Assembly: GCF_001436755.1 (NCBI RefSeq)
Contig: NZ_AYZD01000023.1
Span: forward strand, 1-64,000
DNA length: 64,000 nt
Direction of reading: 5' to 3'
DNA from: Liquorilactobacillus aquaticus DSM 21051
Lineage (GTDB): Bacteria; Bacillota; Bacilli; Lactobacillales; Lactobacillaceae
Part shown: in pieces, positions 27,576 to 37,466 of the stretch
Position numbering within the stretch: the first letter of the stretch is position 1
Layout of the letters: each line of letters begins with the position of its first letter
Made by a program: the position numbers and the translations under genes
Notes under the pieces: model-generated
What the model was told of the DNA's origin: nothing
Databases searched by the model: none
The model's input: only the letters and a program-made list of their open reading frames with translations

Positions 27576-28652
27576 TCACTTACTTTTTTCTAACAGCATA
27601 ATTTTTTGAATGTTCAAATTATCTTCCGCCTCACCAATTGTCACTCTTAACCAATCAGGCCGCAAACCACGCCGCACTTGATAACCATTCGTCAATAATT
27701 TGTCAGCTAGCGCTGTCGCATTCGGACACCTAAAGAAAACAAAATTAGCTTGACTATGGTAGAACTTAATTTTATTGTCAATTAGAAAACTTTCCCATTT
27801 AATTCGTTCCCTTTTATTTTTCTCAATTGATTCAGCAATAAAATGTTGGTCTTTTAGCCCTGCAAGCGCAGCTATTTGCGCAATCGAACTTAAATTATAA
27901 GGTAACCGTGCTGCTTCCATGTAAGAAGCAACTTTTTCTGAAACAAAAGCATAGCCTACACGATAATTTGCAAGCCCATATACTTTAGAAAAAGTCCTTA
28001 AAACAGCAACATTTTCAAACTCTTCAACTAATTTTAAAGCACTTGACTCTTCACTATCAGTAGCATAGTCAATATAAGCTTCATCAATCAGAACGAGAAC
28101 TGACCGCGGAACTTTCTCAACAAAATTTTTTATATCGCTAACTTCTTCATAAGTTCCAGTTGGATTATTAGGATTACATATCCAGATGATTTTTGTTTTT
28201 GAAGTAATTTTTTTCAGAAAGCCATTAAAATCATATTTCCCGTTTTGCTCATTGCAGTCAATTTGTATGACTTTGGCATCTTCGATCTCAGCATGAAGTG
28301 CATATTCAGAGAATGTCGGGTTAGTCACTAAAACTTCATCCTCCGCCTCAAGAAAAATTCGAGAAAACATAGCAATTATTTCATCGAGACCGACGCCAAA
28401 AACGAGCCTCTTAGCATCGACTTTTAACTTTTGCGCCACTGCTGTTCTTAATTCTAGTGCATAGCCGTCGGGATAACGGTTTTCTTCTTCAAAATTCCAT
28501 TTCAAAATTGCTTCTTTTACCTGCTTAGATGTACCATAAGGATTCTCATTTGCCGACAACCTAACTAGTTTCTTTATCCCATATCTTTTTTTTACTTCAC
28601 TAAGCGGTTCTTCTGGAGTATAACTTTGAATTGCCTGAATTTGCTTTTTCAT
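27576..28652 (-). CDS. hisC: Histidinol-phosphate aminotransferase
   Basis: 358 aa PLP aminotransferase of fold type I. ANENPYGTSKQVKEAI at the N-terminus, WICNPNNPTGTY, the DEAYIDY segment and the Schiff-base lysine in RTFSKVYGLANYRVGY are all present. Converts imidazole acetol phosphate to histidinol phosphate. Last gene of the his operon, 20 bp after hisE. Confidence 0.95.
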   Translation of the reverse strand: MKKQIQAIQSYTPEEPLSEVKKRYGIKKLVRLSANENPYGTSKQVKEAILKWNFEEENRYPDGYALELRTAVAQKLKVDAKRLVFGVGLDEIIAMFSRIFLEAEDEVLVTNPTFSEYALHAEIEDAKVIQIDCNEQNGKYDFNGFLKKITSKTKIIWICNPNNPTGTYEEVSDIKNFVEKVPRSVLVLIDEAYIDYATDSEESSALKLVEEFENVAVLRTFSKVYGLANYRVGYAFVSEKVASYMEAARLPYNLSSIAQIAALAGLKDQHFIAESIEKNKRERIKWESFLIDNKIKFYHSQANFVFFRCPNATALADKLLTNGYQVRRGLRPDWLRVTIGEAEDNLNIQKIMLLEKSK

Positions 28653-28672
28653 GCAGAAAACCTCTTTCTGAA

Positions 28673-28993
28673 TTATAAATCTTTAATTTCGGGACGATCT
28701 TTTGTCTTACTCATTAAGCCTTCTCTTTCGGCAAGTTCCTTTTTTATCTCATCATATGAAACTCCTTGTTCAACAAGTAATACCATCAAATGATACAATA
28801 AGTCAGCTGTTTCGTAGATTAATTCATTCCTATCTGGATTTTTTGAAGCTACTACAACTTCTGTTGACTCTTCACCGACCTTTTTTAGTATTTTATCCAA
28901 ACCTTTCGTAAACAGGTAATCTGTATATGAACCTTTTTTGGGATTGTTTTTTCTTTCCAAAACTAATTTGTATAACCCTTCTAAATCTTGCAT
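28673..28993 (-). CDS. hisE: Phosphoribosyl-ATP pyrophosphatase
   Basis: 106 aa. MazG-like helical fold with the conserved KKVGEESTEVVVA and NELIYETADLLYHLMVLL blocks that bind Mg2+ and pyrophosphate. Hydrolyses PR-ATP to PR-AMP, step 2 of histidine synthesis. Separate from hisI, not fused as in enterics. 18 bp after hisI. Confidence 0.94.
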   Translation of the reverse strand: MQDLEGLYKLVLERKNNPKKGSYTDYLFTKGLDKILKKVGEESTEVVVASKNPDRNELIYETADLLYHLMVLLVEQGVSYDEIKKELAEREGLMSKTKDRPEIKDL

Positions 28994-29011
28994 CTCAATT
29001 CCTCCTATTTT

Positions 29012-29320
29012 TTAATCAACCCGATTAAAGAAACAACTAACATGGCCTGTATGACAGGCGGGGCCGTTAGGTATTACTTCAACCAACAATGTATCAGCAT
29101 CACAATCTAAAGTCATTTTTTTGACCACTTGGGTATTTCCACTTTCTTCGCCCTTATGCCAAAGTTTCTGGCGTGAACGTGACCAAAACCATGTCTGTTT
29201 GGTTGTAAGCGTCTTGTGATAACTTTCTTCATTCATCCATGCCACCATTAAAACTTCTCGTGTAGTTGCATCGACCACAACAGTCGTCAAAAGCCCCTTT
29301 TCGAAGTTGGGATAATTCAT
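29012..29320 (-). CDS. hisI: Phosphoribosyl-AMP cyclohydrolase
   Basis: 102 aa. Zn/Mg-binding residues in LDCDADTLL and [13 protein letters not shown], with [19 protein letters not shown] upstream. Opens the adenine ring of PR-AMP (step 3). Its ATG overlaps the hisF stop by 4 bp, so translation is coupled. Confidence 0.95.
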   Translation of the reverse strand: MNYPNFEKGLLTTVVVDATTREVLMVAWMNEESYHKTLTTKQTWFWSRSRQKLWHKGEESGNTQVVKKMTLDCDADTLLVEVIPNGPACHTGHVSCFFNRVD

Positions 29321-30075
29321 CTAACATTCACCCCCGCTAACTTAAGCTGCTTTTTAACTTGCGCTATTGTCAGTTCTCCAAAATGAAAAACCGAAGCCGC
29401 TAGTGCTCCATCGACGGGAGCTTCTTTAAAGACATGAACAAAATCTTCAATTTTTCCTGCCCCACCAGAAGCAATTATTGGAACATCAACAGCAGCACCT
29501 ATTTCCTGATACAATTCAATATCAAAACCCGATTTTGTTCCATCTTTGTTCATACTTGTGATCAAGAGTTCCCCTGCTCCCAGAGCTACAACTTTTTTAG
29601 CCCACTCAATTGCATTTATGTTTGTCGCTTTTTTTCCACCATGCGTATATACTAATTTTTGTCCTGTTTTTTGATCCTTCTTCACATCAATTGCGACCAC
29701 GATACATTGATTGCCAAATTTTTTTGCCCCTGCTTGAATTAAATCAGGATCAGCAACAGCCGCTGAGTTTAGTGATATTTTATCCGCTCCAGCTTTAAGC
29801 AACTTTTGCATATCATTCAAATTCCGAATTCCGCCACCTACAGTCAAGGGCATAAAAACCTGTCGTGAAACATTTTCAACAACATCTGTCATAGTTGATC
29901 TCTTTTGATTAGTTGCAGTGATATCTAGGAAGACTAATTCATCAGCGCCCTGTCGTTCATATTCAGCAGCAATTTCAGCAGGATCACCTACATCTTCCAA
30001 GTTAACAAAGTTTACTCCCTTTTTAACTCTGTTATCATCAATATCTAGACATGGAATAATTCTCTTAGCTAACAT
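29317..30075 (-). CDS. hisF: Imidazole glycerol phosphate synthase, cyclase subunit
   Basis: 252 aa (beta/alpha)8 barrel. Catalytic Asp in [10 protein letters not shown] and in [10 protein letters not shown], phosphate-binding [12 protein letters not shown]. Pairs with HisH to convert PRFAR and ammonia to IGP and AICAR. Start ATG 30075 ([11 protein letters not shown]) has GGAGAG immediately upstream; the track beyond lies inside hisA (11-bp overlap). Confidence 0.96.
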   Translation of the reverse strand: MLAKRIIPCLDIDDNRVKKGVNFVNLEDVGDPAEIAAEYERQGADELVFLDITATNQKRSTMTDVVENVSRQVFMPLTVGGGIRNLNDMQKLLKAGADKISLNSAAVADPDLIQAGAKKFGNQCIVVAIDVKKDQKTGQKLVYTHGGKKATNINAIEWAKKVVALGAGELLITSMNKDGTKSGFDIELYQEIGAAVDVPIIASGGAGKIEDFVHVFKEAPVDGALAASVFHFGELTIAQVKKQLKLAGVNVR

Positions 30076-30790
30076 TTCTCTCCACCTCGGCAATCTCTTC
30101 CAACGTCAATCTACCCTCGTACAAAGCTTTCCCAACAATTATGTCATTTATTCCCTTCTTCGTTAGATCCTTAATGTCATTAATGTCGCGAATGCCCCCT
30201 GAAGCAATAATATTACATGCTGGAAAAGTCTTTTTCAAATCTACGAGAAGCTCAGTATTAGCTCCTTGCATTGCCCCATCACGGGCAACGTCGGTAACTA
30301 CAAAATGGCGTGCTCCGGCAATTTGCATTTCAGTTATCAAGTTTTTCATAGTCGTTTCTGACTGTTCCAGCCATCCGTTAGTAGCGACCTTCCCGTCCGC
30401 ACCATCCACTCCGATAACTATCTTTTCATTCCCATATTGAGCAAGTGCCTTTTTTACAAATACTGGATTTTTCAAAGCCGCAGACCCAATAATTAAACGA
30501 TTTAAGCCCAATTCGAAATAACGTTCAAGTTGTGCAAAGTTTCGAACCCCACCACCCAATTCAATTAGTCCTTCGAAGTGAGCGCGAATATTTTTAATTG
30601 TAGTTAAATTTTGCGGTTTTCCCACTTTAGCGCCGTCTAAATCAACTAAGTGAAGTTGGTGAATCCCCCTTTGATTAATATCTTGAGCCTGATCCAAAGG
30701 ATCCTTATTTACCAATGTTTTTTTTGAAAAATCGCCTTGAAATAAACGTACGCTCTTGCCTTCTTGCAGATCAATGGCCGGAAAAATCAT
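30065..30790 (-). CDS. hisA: ProFAR isomerase
   Basis: 241 aa (beta/alpha)8 barrel homologous to HisF. Catalytic Asp residues in [18 protein letters not shown] and [11 protein letters not shown]; phosphate-binding [11 protein letters not shown]. Isomerises ProFAR to PRFAR. Four-base overlap with hisH upstream and 11 bp with hisF downstream. Confidence 0.95.
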   Translation of the reverse strand: MIFPAIDLQEGKSVRLFQGDFSKKTLVNKDPLDQAQDINQRGIHQLHLVDLDGAKVGKPQNLTTIKNIRAHFEGLIELGGGVRNFAQLERYFELGLNRLIIGSAALKNPVFVKKALAQYGNEKIVIGVDGADGKVATNGWLEQSETTMKNLITEMQIAGARHFVVTDVARDGAMQGANTELLVDLKKTFPACNIIASGGIRDINDIKDLTKKGINDIIVGKALYEGRLTLEEIAEVERNVS

Positions 30791-31398
30791 TTAAACACTA
30801 TCCTTTCCTTAAATGTTTTCAACACTTCAAGTCCAATATGTCCGCTTTTTTCTGGATGAAATTGCATTCCAAAAACATTTTTATTTTGTACAACAGCTGG
30901 AACATTAGCTGAATATTCAACTTCCGAAACAACATATTCAGGTTCGCACTTCGCATAATATGAATGAACAAAATATGTGTATTCATTTTCTAACAATGCA
31001 AATTCAGAACTTGGTTTAAGCAGTTTATTTTGATTCCATCCCATTTGTGGAATCTTAAATCCCTTTTTATTTGGCAATTCGATTACCTTTCCAGGAATTA
31101 AATGAAGCCCTTCTGTTATTCCATATTCGCTTGAACTATCAAATAATAATTGCATCCCCAAACAAATACCTAACAGTGGAATTCCATCATTAGCAGCCTT
31201 TTGAAGCGTCGTATCCAATTTCTTTGCCTTTAAAATCTTCATTGCACTTTGAAATGCTCCAACTCCAGGCAAGACAATCGCTTCACTTGCCAAAATTTCC
31301 TTTGGGTCGTCTGTAAGATTTGTTTTCACTCCTAAATAGGCAAATGCCTTTTGGAGATTATAAGTGTTCCCCGCATCATAATCAACTAGCGTTATCAT
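30787..31398 (-). CDS. hisH: Imidazole glycerol phosphate synthase, glutaminase subunit
   Basis: 203 aa class I glutamine amidotransferase. Nucleophile Cys in GIPLLGICLGMQLLFDSS, His and Glu in FGMQFHPEKSG. Supplies ammonia to HisF. Its ATG overlaps the hisB stop (TAATG). Confidence 0.95.
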   Translation of the reverse strand: MITLVDYDAGNTYNLQKAFAYLGVKTNLTDDPKEILASEAIVLPGVGAFQSAMKILKAKKLDTTLQKAANDGIPLLGICLGMQLLFDSSSEYGITEGLHLIPGKVIELPNKKGFKIPQMGWNQNKLLKPSSEFALLENEYTYFVHSYYAKCEPEYVVSEVEYSANVPAVVQNKNVFGMQFHPEKSGHIGLEVLKTFKERIVFK

Positions 31399-31982
31399 TA
31401 AATCACACCCTTTGTCGAGTTAACTCCTTGAATCTCCGGATTGATTGTAACAGCTTGGCGCATAGCCCTTCCAAATGCTTTAAACAAACTTTCTATTTTG
31501 TGATGTGTATTACGTCCATATAATATTTCAGCATGCAAATTCATTTCTGTACTAAACGCCACAGCCTGAAAAAAGTCTTCAACAATTTCCGTTTCAAAGC
31601 TTCCAAGTCGAGGATTAGTCAATTCAGCATTAAAAACAAGGTAGGAGCGTCCACTTAAATCAACACAAACACGACCAAGTGTCTCATCCATTGGAACTAA
31701 CGCTGCTCCATATCTTTCAATCTGTTCTTTCTTCCCAAGAGCCTTCTTAAAGCATTCACCTAAAACAATCCCAGTATCTTCAACAGTATGGTGCGAATCC
31801 ACATTTAAATCACCATTTGCAACAACCTTTAGTCCAAAACGACCATGTTTTGCGAATAATGTTAACATATGATCAAAAAAGCCAACGCCAGTTTCAATTT
31901 CAATTCCCGTCTGTTGATCAAGGTTCAAACTAACGTTAATTTGCGTTTCCTTTGTGTTACGTGTTATTTGAGCATTTCTCAT
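31398..31982 (-). CDS. hisB: Imidazoleglycerol-phosphate dehydratase
   Basis: 194 aa monofunctional IGP dehydratase. Metal-binding His clusters [23 protein letters not shown] and [17 protein letters not shown] are intact. It lacks the N-terminal phosphatase domain of enteric HisB, so histidinol phosphatase must be separate; hisJ at 35420-36256 supplies it. Directly abuts hisD. Confidence 0.96.
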   Translation of the reverse strand: MRNAQITRNTKETQINVSLNLDQQTGIEIETGVGFFDHMLTLFAKHGRFGLKVVANGDLNVDSHHTVEDTGIVLGECFKKALGKKEQIERYGAALVPMDETLGRVCVDLSGRSYLVFNAELTNPRLGSFETEIVEDFFQAVAFSTEMNLHAEILYGRNTHHKIESLFKAFGRAMRQAVTINPEIQGVNSTKGVI

Positions 31983-33269
31983 TTATTTTACATCTCCTTT
32001 AAATCTTGATTCAACAGCTCGTGCATGTGCTTCTAGTCCTTCTGTTCGAGCTAAAGTAGTAATTGCTTTAAGATCTTTTTGCAAGGCTTCCTTCGAAAAC
32101 TGAATAAACGATGTTTTTTTGACAAAATCATATACACCTAATGGTGAAGAAAATTTTGCTGTTCCACCTGTTGGTAAAACGTGATTAGGACCCGCAACAT
32201 AATCTCCCAATGGTTCAGAAGCATACTTGCCTAAGAAAACCGAACCAGCATTTCGAATAGAACTTAAATATTGCATAGGATCTGCCAATTGAACTTCTAA
32301 ATGTTCAGGCGCAACTTCGTTCATCAATGTAAACATGTCTGGAATAGAGTCCATAATAGCGATAAAACCACGGTCTTTGATTGCTACCTCAGCAATTTCC
32401 CTTCTAGGAAGGTTTGCAAGCTGCTTTTCAACTTCTTCGCTGACAGCTGTTGCTAATTTTTCACTATCGGTAATCAAAATAGCACGAGCACGTTTGTCAT
32501 GTTCTGCTTGTGACAATAAATCCGCTGCTAATTGATAAGCATCCGCTGTCTCATCAGCTAAAATTCCAATTTCTGAAGGACCCGCAACCATATCGATCGC
32601 AACTTGACCAAACACCTGCTTTTTAGCTGTCGCTACAAAAATATTCCCAGGCCCAACTATCTTATTGACTCTTGGAACTGATTCAGTTCCATAAGCCAAG
32701 GCTGCAATTGCTTGAGCTCCCCCGACTTGATAAACTGCCGTCACACCTGCTATTTTTGCAGCAGCTAAAACAGCTGCTGAAATACCATCTTTTTGCGGTG
32801 GTGTTACCATAATGATTTCATCAACACCTGCTATTTTTGCAGGGAGAGCATTCATCAAAATAGTTGAAGGATATGCCGCTGTTCCTCCAGGAACGTACAA
32901 TCCTACGCGCTCCAAAGGGGTGACTTTCTGCCCGCGAATAATGCCTGGTTGAATAGCATCGACAAAACCGTGCTGTAATTCCATCTCATGGTAGTTTCTA
33001 ATATTCTTTTCTGCCAACTCCAAAGCATCTTTTAATTCCGGTGAGATTGCTTGATATGCATCCTCTAATTGTTTATTAGATATGCGTAATTTATCTAAAG
33101 CTACGCCATCGAATTTTTTTTCATAAGCTTTAAGAGCAACATCTCCCTTTACCCTCACACTATCAATAATCTCTGCAACTTGTTTCTCAATCTGTAAATC
33201 GGTTGTTTGAGTAGTATAACGGACAACTATTTTTTTCATTTCAGTTAATGACTTTTGATAAATTTTCAT
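31983..33269 (-). CDS. hisD: Histidinol dehydrogenase
   Basis: 428 aa Zn enzyme performing the last two oxidations from histidinol to histidine with NAD+. Blocks include RVGLYVPGGTAAYPSTILMN, GPGNIFVATAKKQVFG, VAGPSEIGILADE and AGPNHVLPTGGTA. Overlaps the hisG stop by 4 bp and is followed directly by hisB. Confidence 0.96.
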   Translation of the reverse strand: MKIYQKSLTEMKKIVVRYTTQTTDLQIEKQVAEIIDSVRVKGDVALKAYEKKFDGVALDKLRISNKQLEDAYQAISPELKDALELAEKNIRNYHEMELQHGFVDAIQPGIIRGQKVTPLERVGLYVPGGTAAYPSTILMNALPAKIAGVDEIIMVTPPQKDGISAAVLAAAKIAGVTAVYQVGGAQAIAALAYGTESVPRVNKIVGPGNIFVATAKKQVFGQVAIDMVAGPSEIGILADETADAYQLAADLLSQAEHDKRARAILITDSEKLATAVSEEVEKQLANLPRREIAEVAIKDRGFIAIMDSIPDMFTLMNEVAPEHLEVQLADPMQYLSSIRNAGSVFLGKYASEPLGDYVAGPNHVLPTGGTAKFSSPLGVYDFVKKTSFIQFSKEALQKDLKAITTLARTEGLEAHARAVESRFKGDVK

Positions 33270-33922
33270 CTTATTTTCTCTCCCTGCAGTTTAATTTTTT
33301 CTGAAACAACTTTTTTCAGATTATCTACCAAATTGAATACTTCTGTAGAATGTTGCTTAAGTGACATTCTGTTAACCACCAACCGCGTTGAAACCTTATC
33401 GAGATAATCAAATACATATAGATTATTTTCTCTTAAAGTGGTCCCAGTTTCCGTAATATCGACAATCGCATCTGCTAGGCCTATCAACGGTGCTAATTCA
33501 ACAGAGCCTTCAATTCTGACAATTTCAACATCCTGTCCCAATGACTCAAAATATTTTTTTGTTATAACCGGATATTTTGTACCAATTATTTTTCTTTCAG
33601 GACTACCTACATTGAAATCAGCAGTTGAAGCTAAAACAAATTGGCATTTTCCTACTTCCAAATCAAGCAGTTCATATTGATCATTTTGCTGTTCATTCAA
33701 AATGTCGCTGCCAACAATACCAATATCAACTACTCCCGCATTTAAATATGTTGTAACATCTGGCCCTTTTGCTAAAATAAATTCGAATTTGTTATCCTCA
33801 GTTTGAACAATCAGTTTTCTTTTTTTATTTTTCAAAGGTGTACAATCAATGCCTGCCTGCTCTAATAATGGAATAACTTTTCTTTCGACACGACCTTTAG
33901 TAAGAGCTATTTTCAACGACAT
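33266..33922 (-). CDS. hisG: ATP phosphoribosyltransferase, catalytic short form
   Basis: 218 aa short-form HisG lacking the C-terminal regulatory domain, thus needing HisZ. Family blocks are IALTKGRVERKVIPLLEQAG, DVGIVGSDIL and the PRPP-binding DAIVDITETGTTLRENNL. Catalyses the first committed step. Start ATG 33922 has GGAG about 9 nt upstream; TTG 33928 is poorer. Overlaps hisZ by 26 bp. Confidence 0.95.
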   Translation of the reverse strand: MSLKIALTKGRVERKVIPLLEQAGIDCTPLKNKKRKLIVQTEDNKFEFILAKGPDVTTYLNAGVVDIGIVGSDILNEQQNDQYELLDLEVGKCQFVLASTADFNVGSPERKIIGTKYPVITKKYFESLGQDVEIVRIEGSVELAPLIGLADAIVDITETGTTLRENNLYVFDYLDKVSTRLVVNRMSLKQHSTEVFNLVDNLKKVVSEKIKLQGEKIR

Positions 33923-35069
33923 TCTCAATTTCTCCTTGTTTGTTTATTTTTAATAATCTGATATTTTCTAAGCGTGCTTTTTCTTTAGCTGTTTCAAGAT
34001 TATCTTCCAAAGATAGCTCATAATTTACATTTTGCAAAAGTAATTTGGCAGCATATTCTATTTGGTCCGGTTCAAAGAAGAGATACTCTTTTTTTTCTTT
34101 TTTCTCTTTGATTTCAGCAATTTCTGTAAGCAGATCAATATCTATTCCCATTCCAACTGCTGGTTCCGGCTGTGCTTGAAAACTTTCTAGCAGCTGATCA
34201 TAACGCCCCCCACTGAAAAGGTATTCGGGGATATCATTGACAAATCCCTTAAAAGTAATACCAGTATAGTAACGTTGTGGCGGTGCTGTACTTAAATCAA
34301 TAATTACTTTTTGACTAGGTATTTTGGATACCCATTTTGCAACTTTAATTGTTTCCTGTAAGGAAGATTGTGCCAACGAAGGCAGCTTTATACCTTTCAA
34401 CATCTTCGTAATATCATCAACTTTACCGAAAAGACGCGGCCACATTTGAAGAAATACATAATTATCAGTATTTTCAAACTGTTTGATCGCCTTTTGATAT
34501 TCTGGAATTCTCTTGCGATAAAGTTCATGCTTTATTTTGCTTTTCAGCTTACTATTTGAAGTTATACTAGCTAACAAACTATCTGCAAAGCAGGCGTGAC
34601 TTATTTCTATTTTGACATTGTTATTCAGCCATTTTTGACTTATTCGATTAATCAAGAGTAAACACTCAAGCTCAGCTTTTAAAGATGAATATCCAACAAG
34701 CTCTATTCCAGCTTGAGTCATTTGATTGTTCCGACCAGAAAGCTCTTTTGCTATTTTGAATAAATCACCGACATAATAAAATTTTTGGGGTAGCTTGATA
34801 TTTGTTGTCGTTAACAAACGTGCAATTGGTAAAGTCAAATCCGGTCGTAAAACGACTGTATTATTATTTCTATCAAGAAGTTGGTACGTTCTCATCTGCT
34901 TTAGATCAAAATTTGCAAAAACCTCTTGATACTCTAACAAAGGAGTATTGACTTTCATAAAATTTCTTTTTTGCAAACTCTTTTGGAGCTCAGTAACTAA
35001 AAATTGTTTCCTACCGGCACGTTCACCAAATTCGGCGCGCGTTCCCAAGGGTAAGTTTATTTTATGCAT
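33897..35069 (-). CDS. hisZ: ATP phosphoribosyltransferase regulatory subunit
   Basis: 390 aa class II aminoacyl-tRNA-synthetase-like protein resembling HisRS but without the anticodon-binding domain. RTYQLLDRNNNTVVLRPDLT and the PAVGMGIDIDLL/FSGGRYDQLL blocks match HisZ; position in front of short hisG confirms it. Binds histidine and activates HisG. AAGGAGG precedes the ATG. First gene after the T-box leader. The C-terminus (TAKEKARLENIRLLKINKQG) is a short unrelated-looking alpha/beta extension. Confidence 0.9.
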   Translation of the reverse strand: MHKINLPLGTRAEFGERAGRKQFLVTELQKSLQKRNFMKVNTPLLEYQEVFANFDLKQMRTYQLLDRNNNTVVLRPDLTLPIARLLTTTNIKLPQKFYYVGDLFKIAKELSGRNNQMTQAGIELVGYSSLKAELECLLLINRISQKWLNNNVKIEISHACFADSLLASITSNSKLKSKIKHELYRKRIPEYQKAIKQFENTDNYVFLQMWPRLFGKVDDITKMLKGIKLPSLAQSSLQETIKVAKWVSKIPSQKVIIDLSTAPPQRYYTGITFKGFVNDIPEYLFSGGRYDQLLESFQAQPEPAVGMGIDIDLLTEIAEIKEKKEKKEYLFFEPDQIEYAAKLLLQNVNYELSLEDNLETAKEKARLENIRLLKINKQGEIENVVENSSY

Positions 35070-35088
35070 ATCATTACCTCCTTAAAAT

Positions 35089-35344
35089 AAAAAACGTCCC
35101 CTTAGCAAAATGCTAAGAGGACGAATTACCGTGGTTCCACCTCAATTTATTTATTTCTCACAAAATAAATCTCATGTTGAATATATCAACAGGATAACGA
35201 TCTTCGTCGAATAAGCTTAATTAAGCAATTGTAACCCTTTCAGCCTATTAATTCACAGATGTGTTTCACCACCAACATCAATTCTCTTCCCAGCGCCGAG
35301 AACTCTCTCAATGAGCGGTCAATAGCTACTCTTCTATTCATAAT
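35089..35344 (-). promoter_or_regulatory. T-box riboswitch, histidine operon
   Basis: Transcribed leader ahead of hisZ. It contains the T-box GAGGTGGAACCACGG (about 35131-35146 on the minus strand), directly followed by a terminator whose arms CGTCCTCTTAGCA and TGCTAAGGGGACG precede a T run (35089-35123). Upstream is a stem I region; the segment GAAACACATCTGTGAA has CAC (His) in the expected specifier position (35261-35263). Uncharged tRNA-His would stabilise the antiterminator and switch on the his operon. Stem I folding was judged by eye. Confidence 0.92.
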
Positions 35345-35350
35345 ATTTTA

Positions 35351-35380
35351 ATTATATTAAATTAAAAATTGATTAACCAA
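35351..35380 (-). promoter_or_regulatory. Proximal promoter of his operon
   Basis: -35 TTGGTT (35375-35380), 18-nt spacer, perfect -10 TATAAT (35351-35356); transcription would begin just before T-box stem I. Confidence 0.5.
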
Positions 35381-35394
35381 TTTGAATTTAACTA

Positions 35395-35423
35395 ATTTTA
35401 ACTTCATTTTTTAGGGTTGTCAA
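35395..35423 (-). promoter_or_regulatory. Distal promoter of his operon
   Basis: Perfect -35 TTGACA (35418-35423), 17-nt spacer, -10 TAAAAT (35395-35400). The -35 overlaps the hisJ stop codon, so hisJ and the T-box transcript are separable units. Confidence 0.55.
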
Positions 35424-36256
35424 GACTTAGAAAAAATATTTTTCAAATGATAGCCATGACCTACCTCTTCAATACTGTGTGCATCCGATCCAAAAACCAG
35501 TGGCACCTTATTTTGTATTGCGAGGCGGCTAATTTGTTCACCTGGATAAAATTCATTACAATATGTTTTATACATGCCTGCAGTATTAAAGTCCAGCTCT
35601 CTTTTCTGAATTGATAAAACTTCAAGTATTTTCCTAATCAAATCCATATTATCAGCATCAAATAGTTCTGGAAGTTTGAAATAATCCTGATATTTTTTAA
35701 TTAAACTCATATGTCCGATACGTTGTGGACGATATTTGCCTAAATCCGAAGTTACAGACTGATATACTAATTCCAAATACATTTGATACAATTCTTGCGG
35801 TTTTTCGAGGAAATGCGCAAAACCATTTGCAAAGTCAGCAGTCGTATAATCCAAACACCAAAAACCGTCCTTTTTTCCTTGCATAAAATGGACAGAGAGA
35901 ATGTTTTGTTGCGTTCGTGAACCGTACTCATCCAAAAAATTTTTTATCTCATCTTCAAATCCTGGTAAGTAATCAACTTCAAATCCAATAGATATCTTAA
36001 TTTTGCTCGCATATTTTTTTTTCAACTTCTCCATCATTGAAAAATATGCCTGCAAGTCATTCCAAGCAAGCGAGGCTGTCGTCAACCCCTCCTTGCTCCC
36101 CTTATATCTTTTTTCGAATTCTTGTGGTAGTGGTGCATGTTCAGTAACACAATAATGATCAAATCCCAAAACAAGTGCTCTTTGAATCATTTTTTCAACC
36201 GGTTCTCCACTTCCATGAGGGCATAATTCTGTATGTGTATGTCCATCTATCTTCAT
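35420..36256 (-). CDS. hisJ: Histidinol-phosphatase HisJ (PHP family)
   Basis: 278 aa PHP-domain phosphatase. Metal ligands in DGHTHTELCPHG at the N-terminus, CVTEHAPLP, GFEVDYLPGFE, LSVHFMQGK and FGSDAHSIEEVGHG at the end. Completes the histidine pathway, since hisB here lacks a phosphatase domain. It is outside the T-box transcript, so it may be expressed independently of histidine supply. Preceded by the hydrolase gene with a 27-bp gap. Confidence 0.9.
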   Translation of the reverse strand: MKIDGHTHTELCPHGSGEPVEKMIQRALVLGFDHYCVTEHAPLPQEFEKRYKGSKEGLTTASLAWNDLQAYFSMMEKLKKKYASKIKISIGFEVDYLPGFEDEIKNFLDEYGSRTQQNILSVHFMQGKKDGFWCLDYTTADFANGFAHFLEKPQELYQMYLELVYQSVTSDLGKYRPQRIGHMSLIKKYQDYFKLPELFDADNMDLIRKILEVLSIQKRELDFNTAGMYKTYCNEFYPGEQISRLAIQNKVPLVFGSDAHSIEEVGHGYHLKNIFSKS

Positions 36257-36283
36257 TTGCTCATACCCCTTCTTAAAAATTTG

Positions 36284-37216
36284 TCAATTCAGATATTTAT
36301 CTAAAAATAATTGGACATGTTTTTTGTACACTGCGGGATCCATCCAATAACTTTCAGCATGTGTTGCTTTGGGAACAATCCATAATTCTTTTGGAGCATC
36401 GGTAGCTCGATAATTTTCTAAAGCCATGTAACTTGGTACATAATCATCTTCTTCACCGTGAATAAAAAAAATAGGAAGTTTATTCTTTTTTAGCTGCGTC
36501 ACCGTTGAAACATCTCCTAGGTAGTACCCTAGCCGATGATGATTGATTGTATTTATCAATGGATAAAAAGGATACTTAGGTAGATGAAATTGGCGCTTAA
36601 GCAAAAACATTAACTCATCTTCGATACTAGAATAACCGCAATCAGCAATAACACACTTTACTTGCACAGGTACATTTTCCCCACTTAACATTGCAACGGT
36701 CGAAGCGCCCATACTGACTCCAAATAAGACAATTTGAATATCCTTACCCATTTTTTCAATAATTTTTTTTAACCACTCTAAATAATCTAAACGATCTAAC
36801 CATCCGAAACTAATGTACTTTCCTGCACTTTCCCCATGGCCACGGTCATCGGGAAGTAGAACACCAAAGCCCATTTCATAGTACATCTTGGCAAAGTTGG
36901 CCATTGTTTCACCATTTCCTTTATAACCGTGTGAAATAACAACTACTTTTTTTGAAGCAGCATCGCGAGCTGGAATAAACCAAGCCGACATTTTTTCCGT
37001 TTCACTTTTAGTCTTTAGAAACCAATGTTCTTTTCTGCTTTTTTGAAACCAGTCTACATATTCCCAATAACTTTCAGCATATTTTTTCTTTTCTTCAGAG
37101 GTCTCTGGAACATACTCAACTCTTTTAAAAGCCATTTTAAATAAATATTCACTTGCTAAAAATGAAGCCGCAGTTGCTCCCATGGTCGCTTTGATCAGCA
37201 TATTCTTGGTTTTCAT
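36284..37216 (-). CDS. Membrane-anchored alpha/beta hydrolase
   Basis: 310 aa. N-terminal hydrophobic segment (about residues 8-30) suggests a membrane anchor. Alpha/beta hydrolase core: VVISHGYKGNG (oxyanion region), LLPDDRGHGES, nucleophile Ser in LFGVSMGASTV, acid in IHGEEDDYVP and His in KATHAESYW. Resembles YqkD/FrsA-like cell surface hydrolases of lactobacilli; substrate unknown. Start ATG 37216 with AGGAGGAG directly before it; the upstream frame to 37267 is untranslated. Confidence 0.87.
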   Translation of the reverse strand: MKTKNMLIKATMGATAASFLASEYLFKMAFKRVEYVPETSEEKKKYAESYWEYVDWFQKSRKEHWFLKTKSETEKMSAWFIPARDAASKKVVVISHGYKGNGETMANFAKMYYEMGFGVLLPDDRGHGESAGKYISFGWLDRLDYLEWLKKIIEKMGKDIQIVLFGVSMGASTVAMLSGENVPVQVKCVIADCGYSSIEDELMFLLKRQFHLPKYPFYPLINTINHHRLGYYLGDVSTVTQLKKNKLPIFFIHGEEDDYVPSYMALENYRATDAPKELWIVPKATHAESYWMDPAVYKKHVQLFLDKYLN

Positions 37217-37351
37217 AACTCCTCCTAAATAAAAATATACTACAAGAAACTTTCCACCAGCACACAATTCATATTACTAAACTCCCGTACTAAGTAAATT
37301 CGTTGCGGTTTCAGGTTATTATAATACAAAATCCTTGTCAGTAAAAACATA

Positions 37352-37396
37352 TAGGGGAGCTGTACCAAAAAATTAATTTTTGGTACAGCTCCCCTA
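37352..37396 (-). terminator. pgi terminator
   Basis: Near-perfect long hairpin with outer arms TAGGGGAGCTGTACC and GGTACAGCTCCCCTA; the minus strand continues TATATGTTTTT. About 70 bp after the pgi stop. Confidence 0.8.
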
Positions 37397-37466
37397 GTTG
37401 CTTTGGAAACTATTTAATTAATATGTTTCAAAAAACATCATTCACCCGAATATTGAAACGAAACAA

